DNA of 5,442 nt from Gammaproteobacteria bacterium UBA3498 (GTDB taxonomy: Bacteria > Pseudomonadota > Gammaproteobacteria > Pseudomonadales > Pseudohongiellaceae): assembly GCA_002377605.1 (NCBI GenBank), contig DFQD01000177.1, positions 1 through 5,442 on the forward strand. Direction: 5' to 3'. This document shows positions 1-5,442 of this stretch, piece after piece. How positions within the stretch are numbered: position 1 is the stretch's first letter; every line of letters begins with the position of its first letter. Position numbers and translations under genes: made by a program. The notes under the pieces were generated by a model. That model searched no databases. It was not told the DNA's origin and saw nothing but the letters and a program-made list of their open reading frames with translations.

Positions 1-990
1 TACCCCGGCTACCAACTCGACTTCCTAATTCCTATTGAAGGTCAGCTTGAACAACTTCGCGTTCTTAAAACTCCTTTGGAAGGCTATTTGTTCACCCGTA
101 ATGGAAACGACTATCGCGTTGCCGAAATATTGAAAGAAGCGCAAATACACCAAGCCTTTAAAGTTGGTGAAATTTCCGACAGCCTATTTATGGCTGGTCA
201 ACGTGAACAGATCCCTGCCGTACACATCATGGAGATGGCAAACATCTTTGGAGGTGTAATCGATTTTATTCTCGATCCTCGAATAGGGGATCAATTCAGT
301 ATTCTTTACAACGAACAATTCCTGGAAGATCAGTTCATTGGTAATGGTCAAATTTTAGCGACTCGTTTTATAAATCAAGGTAGAGTTTTTACTGCTGTAC
401 GCTATATAAATGAAGAAGGCGAAGTTGGTTATTTCAATCCTGAGGGTGAAAGCATGCGCAAGGCGTTCTTGCGCAATCCGTTGGATGTGTTTCGCATCAG
501 CTCAAATTATAACCCTCGTCGTCGTCATCCAATTTTGAACACTATTCGCGCTCATAGAGGAACGGACTACGCCGCCCCAAGGGGAACACCGATTCGTGCT
601 ACCGGCGATGGTCGAGTAACTCGTGCTTCACTATATGGATCCTTTGGCAATTTAGTAATCATTCAGCATTCTGGAGGATTCGAAACCAAATACGCGCACC
701 TTTCTCGTTTTGCCAATGGAATTAGCCCGGGTGACAGAGTCCGCCAAGGTGAAGTCATTGGCTATGTTGGCGCGACTGGCGGCGCTACCGGGCCGCACCT
801 TCATTATGAATTCCTAGTAAATGGTATTCACCAAAATCCTCGAACAGTCCTCGATAGACTGCCAAAGGCTGTGTCCATTGGGCCGGAAGAGATGGATCGG
901 TTTCGTGAACAAACGGCTCCGCTACTACAGCAATTCGAAGAGTTAAATGATTCAAGACTGTTATCATTGAATCAGCAAAGGGCTGATTAA
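1..990 (+). CDS. Peptidoglycan DD-endopeptidase, M23 family (MepM/Csd3-like), 5' end missing
   Basis: This is a zinc metallopeptidase of the LytM/M23 type, expected to cut peptide cross-links of peptidoglycan in the periplasm during wall growth. The reading frame is open from base 1 to the TAA at 988-990, giving 329 visible residues; the true start lies outside the window. Using visible-fragment numbering, residues about 50-165 resemble the second N-terminal domain of Csd3/MepM proteins, and about 180-275 form the peptidase domain. The zinc and catalytic motifs are intact: HRGTD (H185, D189), YAHLS (H233) and GPHLHYE (H266, H268). A tail of about 50 residues follows. Full-length relatives are roughly 440-480 residues, so about 100-150 N-terminal residues (membrane anchor or signal and the OapA/LysM-like part) are probably missing. 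anmK follows 7 bases downstream, so the two are likely cotranscribed. Family assignment is firm; the exact cleavage specificity is inferred from relatives. Confidence 0.93.
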   Translation, partial: YPGYQLDFLIPIEGQLEQLRVLKTPLEGYLFTRNGNDYRVAEILKEAQIHQAFKVGEISDSLFMAGQREQIPAVHIMEMANIFGGVIDFILDPRIGDQFSILYNEQFLEDQFIGNGQILATRFINQGRVFTAVRYINEEGEVGYFNPEGESMRKAFLRNPLDVFRISSNYNPRRRHPILNTIRAHRGTDYAAPRGTPIRATGDGRVTRASLYGSFGNLVIIQHSGGFETKYAHLSRFANGISPGDRVRQGEVIGYVGATGGATGPHLHYEFLVNGIHQNPRTVLDRLPKAVSIGPEEMDRFREQTAPLLQQFEELNDSRLLSLNQQRAD

Positions 991-997
991 ATTTACA

Positions 998-2107
998 ATG
1001 TTAAAGAACGATCTATATATTGGGCTGATATCAGGTACCAGTGTTGATGGTGTGGACTGCGTATTAGTTTCCTTCACCGATGATAAGCCTGACCTAATAG
1101 CTTCCTATTTTGAAGAATCTTCAACGGAATTACGGGAACGTATTCTGACTCTGTGTGAAGGCACCACCTTTGAGCTGCACACGCTAGGAGAAACAGATGT
1201 TGCTGTCGGAAAGTGGTTTGCAACTGCTGTTAACAATCTTTTAGCGAGTGCGAAAGTAAAAGCAGCAAACATTCGAGCAATTGGCAGTCACGGGCAGACT
1301 ATCTGGCACCAACCTACTGGAGATAATCCTTTTTCCCAGCAAATAGGTAATCCAAATATCATTGCACAACTTACTGGAATTACAACGGTTGCCGATTTTA
1401 GGCAAAGAGATATGGCTGTGGGTGGTCAAGGTGCGCCCCTTGCTCCTCTTTTACATCGCCAAGTTTTTCAAAGCCGTTCGGTAGATCGTGCAGTAATTAA
1501 CATCGGTGGCATTGCAAACGTAACATTGCTACCCACCAATGGTGCTTGCCTGGCATTCGATAGTGGACCTGGCAACATGCTAATGGACTACTGGATTGGC
1601 AAACATCAAAAGAAACGCTTTGACAAAAACGGCGAATGGGCATCGACTGGTTCAGGTAATAAAGAGTTATTAGCGCGCTTTTTAAACGATTCCTATTTTG
1701 AATTATGCCCACCGAAAAGCACTGGCAGAGAATTATTTAGCGGACCTTGGCTCGAGCGAAAACTTGAAGAGTTTGGGCAACCCATTGAACCTGTGGATGT
1801 GCAAGCTACACTTATCGACTGCACTGTTGCATCAATAGTGAATGCTGTAAGTGGCTTATTTTCACCAGAAGAAATCTATGTCTGTGGTGGCGGCACACAC
1901 AACGAAGTGCTTATGTCAAAACTAAAAAGTGCTATGTCTTACGCTAAAGTGTTCACAACAAGTCAACTGAGAATAGATCCAGACTGGGTGGAAGCAATTA
2001 GTTTTGCCTGGATGGCAAAGCAGACTATCGAAGGCAATAAGGTGGACACTTCAGCATTTACTGGCGCTAGTGAACCAGTGGTGCTTGGAGGCGTTTTTTC
2101 ACTTTAA
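998..2107 (+). CDS. anmK: Anhydro-N-acetylmuramic acid kinase AnmK
   Basis: AnmK opens the 1,6-anhydro ring of anhydro-MurNAc and phosphorylates it with ATP to MurNAc-6-phosphate, a cytoplasmic step of peptidoglycan recycling. The 369-residue protein has the usual family length. Visible motifs are the ATP phosphate-binding loop GLISGTSVDGVD (residues 9-20), SHGQTIWHQP (97-106), the sugar-binding region VADFRQRDMAVGGQGAPLAP (131-150), NIGGIANVT (168-176), FDSGPGN (187-193) with D188 in the position of the family's catalytic aspartate, and the second nucleotide loop CGGGTHN (296-302). The ATG at 998 places the first motif at the expected distance from the N-terminus. Only a poorly spaced AAAGGG (977-982) precedes it, and the upstream peptidase stops 7 bases before, so translational coupling is likely. 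Its partner here cuts the wall and AnmK salvages a turnover product. No downstream recycling gene (murQ, mupP, amgK) is in view. Confidence 0.97.
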   Translation: MLKNDLYIGLISGTSVDGVDCVLVSFTDDKPDLIASYFEESSTELRERILTLCEGTTFELHTLGETDVAVGKWFATAVNNLLASAKVKAANIRAIGSHGQTIWHQPTGDNPFSQQIGNPNIIAQLTGITTVADFRQRDMAVGGQGAPLAPLLHRQVFQSRSVDRAVINIGGIANVTLLPTNGACLAFDSGPGNMLMDYWIGKHQKKRFDKNGEWASTGSGNKELLARFLNDSYFELCPPKSTGRELFSGPWLERKLEEFGQPIEPVDVQATLIDCTVASIVNAVSGLFSPEEIYVCGGGTHNEVLMSKLKSAMSYAKVFTTSQLRIDPDWVEAISFAWMAKQTIEGNKVDTSAFTGASEPVVLGGVFSL

Positions 2108-2111
2108 TACT

Positions 2112-2465
2112 TTAAATTGAGAAAGAAGCTCCGCAACCGCAAGTTGTCGATGCCATTGGGTTATCTACTACGAAGCGAGAGCCTTCTAATCCCTCCAGGT
2201 AATCGATCTTCGCACCTACCAAGTATTGATAACTTAGTGGATCAACCAGAAGTTCAGCACCTTTGTTTTCGATTACGGTATCGTCCTCTTGAACATCTTC
2301 ATCGAAGGTGAATCCGTATTGAAATCCTGAACAACCTCCTCCAGTCACGAATACGCGGAGTTTCAGATTGTCATTGCCTTCCTCCGCAATAAGGCTGTGG
2401 ACCTTGTCGGCGGCATTGTCAGTAAAGGACATGATGACAGGTTCTGCGGTTTGTACTACTGACAT
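2112..2465 (-). CDS. erpA: Iron-sulfur cluster insertion protein ErpA (A-type carrier)
   Basis: ErpA is a cytoplasmic A-type carrier that accepts Fe-S clusters from the Isc/Suf machinery and passes them to apoproteins; in E. coli it is needed for maturation of the isoprenoid enzymes IspG/IspH. The 117-residue protein compares with 114 in E. coli and shows the three cluster-binding cysteines: C45 in GGGCSGFQYGF (residues 42-52) and C109 and C111 in the C-terminal TTCGCGASFSI. Near-identical ErpA hallmarks such as LEGSRFVVDNP (93-103) separate it from IscA and SufA. The ATG at 2465-2463 has a weak GGAA ribosome site (2474-2471) 5 bases away; an internal ATG (M12) is less likely because E. coli ErpA has a similar N-terminal extension. 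It lies downstream of the bactofilin gene on the same strand but is separated by 120 bases containing a hairpin and a perfect -10 hexamer, so it is probably transcribed separately. Confidence 0.97.
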   Translation of the reverse strand: MSVVQTAEPVIMSFTDNAADKVHSLIAEEGNDNLKLRVFVTGGGCSGFQYGFTFDEDVQEDDTVIENKGAELLVDPLSYQYLVGAKIDYLEGLEGSRFVVDNPMASTTCGCGASFSI

Positions 2466-2522
2466 AGAATTTCCAAGCTCTGCCTAGATATAGGGATGAT
2501 TCCTTAAAAATAAAGCTACGTA

Positions 2523-2547
2523 ATAACCAAGGAAAATACTCGGGTAT
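2523..2547. promoter_or_regulatory. Possible IscR type-2-like operator upstream of erpA
   Basis: An imperfect dyad reads ATAACC, 13 bases, GGGTAT. Spacing and outer positions (CC and GG at positions 5-6 and 20-21 of a 25-base site, flanked by A/T-rich ends) resemble the IscR type-2 site as I recall it, but the inner conserved YA/TR positions do not match. It overlaps the candidate erpA -10 hexamer, where a bound repressor could block polymerase. In E. coli erpA is an IscR target, which makes the idea reasonable. Tentative: such a loose dyad can arise by chance. Confidence 0.25.
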
Positions 2548-2558
2548 TATAACCCGAG
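2531..2558 (-). terminator. Probable intrinsic terminator after the argC-DUF6776-bactofilin operon
   Basis: A perfect 7-bp stem (CTCGGGT pairing with ACCCGAG, 2539-2545 with 2552-2558) encloses a 6-base loop. On the - strand it is followed by TATTTTCC (2538-2531), a short, imperfect U-rich tail. It starts 28 bases after the bactofilin stop codon, the right place to end that operon before erpA. On the + strand no T-run follows, so it would act in one direction only. The tail is weak, so some readthrough into erpA is plausible. Confidence 0.5.
2546..2551 (-). promoter_or_regulatory. Candidate -10 element for erpA
   Basis: Read on the - strand this is a perfect TATAAT, lying in the loop and top of the hairpin at 2539-2558, about 80 bases upstream of the erpA start codon. 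No good -35 hexamer lies 16-18 bases upstream (the best there is TATGTA or TTATGT) and there is no extended TGn motif, so the promoter would be weak or activator-assisted. Transcription would start near 2539, which would exclude most of the hairpin from the erpA message. Confidence 0.35.
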
Positions 2559-2585
2559 GCGGCTAATTTACATAATCGTTAAGCC

Positions 2586-3029
2586 TTACTCTTTCTCGAG
2601 GGATTTGCTGTCGAAAGAAAACTTTTTATTGTTATTAGAAAGCCGTTTTGTTTCCCCCTCGTTAGAGCCAATGAGCATGAGATGGCCATTCACTTCAGAA
2701 CCCATAACCATTTCAATAAGTTTGTAGTACACGTTCCCAGCTACCACTGCTTTTGCTGCAAGTTCGATATGTTTTGTTGAACGCACATCTCCTTTCACTA
2801 GTCCGTTGATAATCACCGAAGGCACACAAATTTCTCCTTCGACCGAACCTTTTTCCAAAACTCTAATCAACGCAGAGGAATCATCTTCGGCGTAGATATT
2901 TCCCTTAATGCGACCTTCAATAATCAGTTCACCACTAAAATGGATATCACCGACAATCTCAGTCGTTCTTGAAACCAAACTATTTGTTGGCCCATTTAGT
3001 TCTTTAGTTTCTTCATTTTTACCAAACAT
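2586..3029 (-). CDS. Bactofilin family polymer-forming cytoskeletal protein
   Basis: Bactofilins self-assemble without nucleotide into filaments on the inner face of the cytoplasmic membrane and help place cell-wall enzymes. The 147-residue protein has the family layout: a short disordered N-terminus (1-20), a glycine- and valine-rich beta-helix core (about 25-120), and a charged disordered C-terminus (about 121-147). Repeating short strands with turn glycines are visible, for example VGDIHFSGELIIEGRIKGNI (26-45), GSVEGEI (61-67), INGLVKGDV (74-82) and AVVAGNVYY (94-102), and the late motif EMVMGSEVNGHLML (106-119) is typical. There is no membrane segment. The ATG at 3029-3027 is backed by a strong AGGAGG site. 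It lies 24 bases after the DUF6776-like gene and is the last gene of the apparent argC operon. Role in shape or wall growth is known for relatives (Caulobacter BacA, Helicobacter CcmA); here it is inferred. Confidence 0.92.
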   Translation of the reverse strand: MFGKNEETKELNGPTNSLVSRTTEIVGDIHFSGELIIEGRIKGNIYAEDDSSALIRVLEKGSVEGEICVPSVIINGLVKGDVRSTKHIELAAKAVVAGNVYYKLIEMVMGSEVNGHLMLIGSNEGETKRLSNNNKKFSFDSKSLEKE

Positions 3030-3036
3030 TTATCTT

Positions 3037-3042
3037 CCTCCT
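3037..3042 (-). promoter_or_regulatory. Strong ribosome binding site of the bactofilin gene
   Basis: On the - strand this is a perfect AGGAGG within GAGGAGGAAG, 7 bases before the ATG. It is the strongest Shine-Dalgarno match in the window and fits a scaffold protein made in more copies than its operon partners. Confidence 0.8.
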
Positions 3043-3053
3043 CAAAAACTGCA

Positions 3054-3797
3054 CTACTCGCCAACTATCCAGTCGAAATCTTGATCAAGTGTCTTTTCTA
3101 TTGGTGCAGTTTCAACTGCGGCAATTTGTACACGTTCAGGCTCAAATCCTTCAGGCAAAGCCAGCTCGCCTTCTATATTTTGGAAATAACGAAAGCGTAA
3201 ATTTATATCTAACTCATCTTGTTCAGCTGAAATATCTCGTAAAGGAATAATTACGAGTTCATCGTTTTGCCTTCCTACAATACTGACGTTTATATGTCCT
3301 AACAAGTAAGTATCGCCATCAGCATCTCGCTGTCTGACGACTAACTTGTAGTTAAAGATTCTTGGGTCGTTTGTTCTATCAATGTTTAAACGACTGATGA
3401 TCAAACCAGTGTCTTCAATTTCTTCTGATACTACACCGCGATAGTAGACAACATCCTGTTCCAGCTGCGCCACACGGTCACGTAACCCACGAATTGTTTC
3501 TTGAACTTCTTTGTTCGCACGTTGATCCATCACACTGGAGCGATCCAGTATTGCTATTTGTCGATTTAAGTCCGAATTTTCCAATTGCATAGATTCCAGT
3601 TCGCGCTCTAATTCTGCGCGACCGACTTGTGTAGTTTCTTGGGTCAGTAACGTCTGGTAGTACGCATACGCAAATCCCCCCAAAGCACTAATAACTGCAC
3701 AGGCAATAAGAGCAGCAGTAAAGAACATTCGCCATCCCGGTCGATAGGGAACGACTACCATTCTTTGTTGTTTACTACCTTTTACGACGCCAGGCAT
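3054..3797 (-). CDS. DUF6776-like membrane-anchored coiled-coil protein, function unknown
   Basis: The function is not known. The 247-residue protein has a short basic N-terminus (1-23, including GSKQQR and YRPGWR), one hydrophobic membrane segment (about 24-47, from MFFTAALIACAV through the tyrosine-rich YAYYQ), then a charged heptad-like region (about 55-118) that looks like a coiled coil, then a mixed beta-rich domain (about 128-247) ending in FDWIVGE. By the positive-inside rule the C-terminal bulk should be periplasmic. I assign it to the DUF6776 family from memory of proteins of this size and layout next to argC in Pseudomonas relatives; this needs a profile search. The ATG at 3797-3795 is preceded directly by an in-frame TGA, and GGAG (3809-3806) lies 8 bases upstream, so the start is secure. 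It sits 55 bases after argC and 24 bases before the bactofilin gene, suggesting one transcript and possibly a functional tie to bactofilin. Confidence 0.8.
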   Translation of the reverse strand: MPGVVKGSKQQRMVVVPYRPGWRMFFTAALIACAVISALGGFAYAYYQTLLTQETTQVGRAELERELESMQLENSDLNRQIAILDRSSVMDQRANKEVQETIRGLRDRVAQLEQDVVYYRGVVSEEIEDTGLIISRLNIDRTNDPRIFNYKLVVRQRDADGDTYLLGHINVSIVGRQNDELVIIPLRDISAEQDELDINLRFRYFQNIEGELALPEGFEPERVQIAAVETAPIEKTLDQDFDWIVGE

Positions 3798-3852
3798 TCA
3801 ATTAGCTCCACAATGAGTTCAGTCACCAAATTATCTGGGCAACAGCGCTTAA

Positions 3853-4896
3853 TCAAGGCAGCAGCGCAATTCCTTCCAATCCTGCAGTCTCTTCCAGGCC
3901 AAACATTACGTTCATATTCTGTATTGCCTGTCCAGAGGCTCCTTTTACCAGATTATCTTCCGCTGACAGGACCACCACGGTATCAGTCTCGTCACGATAA
4001 GTGACTGATATTTCGCACCTATTCGAGCCTTTTACATTTCTGGTGGCAGGAAATTCGCCCACAGGCAAGACCTCCACAAAGGGCTCGTTAGAATACCGGT
4101 CCTCAAAAATTGATTGCAACTGTTCTTGTGTGACATTTCCCTCATTTTTTACCGGAGCATAGAGGGTCGCTAGGATACCTCGAACCATTGGCGCCAGGTG
4201 CGGAATAAAAGTCAAGCCTATTTGTGTACCTGCCGCCCTATCTAGACCCTGGCATATCTCGGGCTGATGACGATGGGCAGTTACACTATAGGCTTTCATT
4301 GATTCTGTCGCTTCGCAAAGTAAATAATCTTCTGCTGCTTTTCGGCCGGCTCCACTTACACCGGATTTTGCATCTGCAATTAAGCGTCTAGAATCGACTA
4401 GGTCACTTTCTAACAAAGGAAGAAAGCCAAGTTGAATCGCTGTCGGATAACAACCCGGCACTGCAATCAACTCTGCTGTTTTAATCTGTTCTCGATTTAC
4501 TTCGGGAAGACCATAAACGGCATGAGGAATCAGTTCGGGACATGCGTGTTTAGTGTTGTACCACTGTTCCCAAAGAGTGACATCCTGAATTCTAAAATCA
4601 GCTGATAGATCTATAACTTTTACGCCTGCATCTAACAAAGGTGGAATTGAATACATAGCAACAGCATGTGGTGTTGCAAAAAATACCACGTCGCACTGCT
4701 TTAATTGATTATTCTCAGGTAAGCTAAATTCGAGATCAGTTCTGCCACGCAAATTCGGAAAGTACGCAGCCACGGACGTACCTACAAGCTCGCGCGAAGT
4801 CACTACAGAAAGCCTGACGTCTTTCCGTTGAGCAAGCAATCGCAATAACTCGATACCAGTGTATCCAGTAGCACCCACTATGCCGATGTTAATCAA
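3853..4896 (-). CDS. argC: N-acetyl-gamma-glutamyl-phosphate reductase ArgC (TTG start)
   Basis: ArgC reduces N-acetyl-glutamyl-5-phosphate with NADPH to N-acetylglutamate-5-semialdehyde, the third step of arginine synthesis, in the cytoplasm. With the start chosen here the protein has 347 residues, normal for the longer, Pseudomonas-type ArgC. It shows the dinucleotide-binding loop GIVGATGYTG (residues 5-14), FFATPH (72-77), LSADFR (97-102), the catalytic cysteine C149 in VPGCYPTA (146-153), SGVSGAGR (178-185), the acid-base histidine region HRHQPE (208-213), PHLAPMVRGI (232-241) and the C-terminal NLVKGASGQAIQN. No ATG is available; the TTG at 4896-4894 lies 6 bases after GGGAG and gives an N-terminus MINIGIVG that matches the family, whereas the TTG at 4902 abuts the ribosome site. 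It heads an apparent operon with the DUF6776-like and bactofilin genes; no terminator is visible in the 55 bases after it. Confidence 0.96.
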   Translation of the reverse strand: MINIGIVGATGYTGIELLRLLAQRKDVRLSVVTSRELVGTSVAAYFPNLRGRTDLEFSLPENNQLKQCDVVFFATPHAVAMYSIPPLLDAGVKVIDLSADFRIQDVTLWEQWYNTKHACPELIPHAVYGLPEVNREQIKTAELIAVPGCYPTAIQLGFLPLLESDLVDSRRLIADAKSGVSGAGRKAAEDYLLCEATESMKAYSVTAHRHQPEICQGLDRAAGTQIGLTFIPHLAPMVRGILATLYAPVKNEGNVTQEQLQSIFEDRYSNEPFVEVLPVGEFPATRNVKGSNRCEISVTYRDETDTVVVLSAEDNLVKGASGQAIQNMNVMFGLEETAGLEGIALLP

Positions 4897-4902
4897 TAAC
4901 AA

Positions 4903-4907
4903 CTCCC
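4903..4907 (-). promoter_or_regulatory. Ribosome binding site that fixes the argC start
   Basis: On the - strand this reads GGGAG. It touches the TTG at 4902 directly (no spacer) but lies 6 bases before the in-frame TTG at 4896, a normal distance. This favours the downstream TTG as the initiation codon. Confidence 0.65.
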
Positions 4908-4935
4908 AAAAATCCAGCCAAGAATCGGGGTGTGT

Positions 4936-4963
4936 ATCTTAGTCGATCATCAGCAGAATGCAA
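4936..4963 (-). promoter_or_regulatory. Candidate sigma-70 promoter for argC
   Basis: On the - strand TTGCAT (4963-4958) is followed after 16 bases by TAAGAT (4941-4936): three of six and four of six consensus matches. Transcription would begin near 4929, giving a leader of about 30 bases. No convincing ArgR operator is seen. The opposite direction, toward hemJ, shows no promoter good enough to list in the 178-base divergent region. Confidence 0.28.
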
Positions 4964-5064
4964 TAAATGTGTCCACTTCATCATTTAAAATCAATAGCTT
5001 AAGTGTATTTAGAGAGTAGCCAAGACATCAATCTGGAGCTGTGATAGCTTCTGATTTCCGTGAA

Positions 5065-5069
5065 AGGGG
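5065..5069 (+). promoter_or_regulatory. Ribosome binding site of hemJ
   Basis: AGGGG, within GAAAGGGG, lies 5 bases before ATG 5075. An in-frame GTG at 5060 would put this site inside the coding region, so ATG 5075 is the better start. Confidence 0.7.
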
Positions 5070-5074
5070 CAATC

Positions 5075-5442
5075 ATGCTTTGGGTTAAGGCTTTCCACAT
5101 AATTTTCATTGTCTGTTGGTTCAGTGGGCTTTTCTACTTGCCGCGCCTGTTTGTCTATCACTCCATGAGCAAAGATCAGATCAGTAAAGACCGATTCGTC
5201 ATAATGGAGCGAAAACTCTTTTGGGGAATAATGACCCCTTCGGCAATTGCGGCGATCGTCTTTGGCGCTTGGTTACTAGTTGCGAATTGGTCCTACTTCA
5301 TGGCCTGGTGGTGGATGCGTGTAAAACTTGGATTAGCAATATTACTAGTCGCTCATCATTTCTACTGTTGGTGGTACATGGTGAAACTAAGGGAAGATTC
5401 TAGTTTTAAAACTCATGTCTTCTTTCGCATCTTCAATGAAAT
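5075..5442 (+). CDS. hemJ: Protoporphyrinogen IX oxidase HemJ, 3' end missing
   Basis: HemJ oxidises protoporphyrinogen IX to protoporphyrin IX in the cytoplasmic membrane, the penultimate step of heme synthesis, replacing HemG or HemY. The frame from ATG 5075 is open to the window edge, giving 122 complete codons; family members are about 140-150 residues, so roughly 20 or more are missing. The N-terminus MLWVKAFHIIFIVCWFSGLF (1-20), then YLPRLFVYH (21-29), is the HemJ signature; H8 is the conserved first-helix histidine implicated in heme binding. Other hallmarks are ERKLFWGIMTPSA (45-57) and the visible end FFRIFNE (116-122). Three membrane helices are visible, at about 4-27, 52-72 and 84-104. 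It is divergent from argC across 178 bases. Confidence is high from the signature motifs; the C-terminus cannot be judged. Confidence 0.94.
   Translation, partial: MLWVKAFHIIFIVCWFSGLFYLPRLFVYHSMSKDQISKDRFVIMERKLFWGIMTPSAIAAIVFGAWLLVANWSYFMAWWWMRVKLGLAILLVAHHFYCWWYMVKLREDSSFKTHVFFRIFNE

Noticed and set aside
76..990. M23 gene starting at TTG 76
   Set aside because: The frame is open from base 1 and the upstream residues continue the Csd3-like domain; TTG 76 is only the first possible start codon inside a truncated gene.
785..1712. Three reverse-strand open frames (785-967, 1241-1429, 1497-1712)
   Set aside because: All lie wholly or almost wholly inside well-supported + strand genes, have low-complexity or cysteine-scattered translations and no ribosome sites of note; they are shadows of the M23 and anmK genes.
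2060..2100. Intrinsic terminator at the end of anmK (ACTGG/CCAGT stem plus T6)
   Set aside because: The stem is only 5 bp with a 10-base loop and lies 14 bases before the T-run, too weak and too distant.
2117..2311. Forward open frame opposite erpA
   Set aside because: It is fully antisense to erpA, whose conserved residues explain the sequence.
3765..4004. Forward open frame across the argC/DUF6776 junction
   Set aside because: It is antisense to two supported genes and has no recognisable protein features.
5060..5074. GTG 5060 as an alternative hemJ start
   Set aside because: It would place the AGGGG ribosome site inside the coding region and add five residues not typical of HemJ.
4897..5074. 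ArgR operator or further promoters in the argC/hemJ divergent region
   Set aside because: No repeated ARG-box half-sites were found, and hexamer pairs toward hemJ matched the consensus no better than expected in AT-rich DNA.
5221..5403. Forward open frame inside hemJ
   Set aside because: It is in a different frame from hemJ, which is supported by strong family motifs over the same bases.
1..5442. A novel defence, mobile or biosynthetic system
   Set aside because: All the genes belong to common chromosomal families in an order known from relatives; there are no integrases, repeats, toxins, nucleases or composition shifts visible.

Overview
The window is a stretch of ordinary bacterial chromosome with seven protein genes, two of them cut by the window edges. 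The set and order (M23 peptidase, anmK, erpA, bactofilin, a DUF6776-like membrane protein, argC, hemJ) match what I recall of the P. aeruginosa region between hemJ/argC and the M23 gene next to tyrS. Together with the ErpA, ArgC and HemJ sequences and the AT-leaning composition, this suggests a gammaproteobacterium of the Pseudomonadales/Cellvibrionales type, possibly marine. That placement is inferred from recalled synteny and not from a database search. I see no mobile element, CRISPR array, tRNA or rRNA.

Layout: on the + strand, 1-2107 holds the 3' part of a Csd3/MepM-like peptidoglycan endopeptidase followed after 7 bases by anmK, so a wall-cutting enzyme is paired with a wall-recycling kinase. 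On the - strand, 4896 down to 2586 forms an apparent operon argC > DUF6776-like protein > bactofilin. It ends in a hairpin at 2539-2558, and erpA (2465-2112) follows on the same strand, probably from its own promoter. erpA and anmK converge with only 4 bases between their stop codons. A 178-base divergent intergenic region separates argC from hemJ, which runs off the right edge on the + strand.

How the genes fit together: the peptidase, AnmK and bactofilin all concern the cell wall (opening cross-links, salvaging anhydro-MurNAc, shape scaffold). ErpA (Fe-S delivery), ArgC (arginine synthesis) and HemJ (protoporphyrinogen oxidation) are housekeeping metabolism. The least understood gene is the DUF6776-like protein between argC and bactofilin: one membrane segment, a coiled coil and a C-terminal domain. 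The main corrections offered here are a TTG start for argC at 4896, a hemJ fragment starting at ATG 5075, and extension of the M23 gene to the left edge. I found no convincing evidence of an undescribed system. The most worthwhile leads are the DUF6776-bactofilin pair and the composite terminator, promoter and possible IscR site upstream of erpA.
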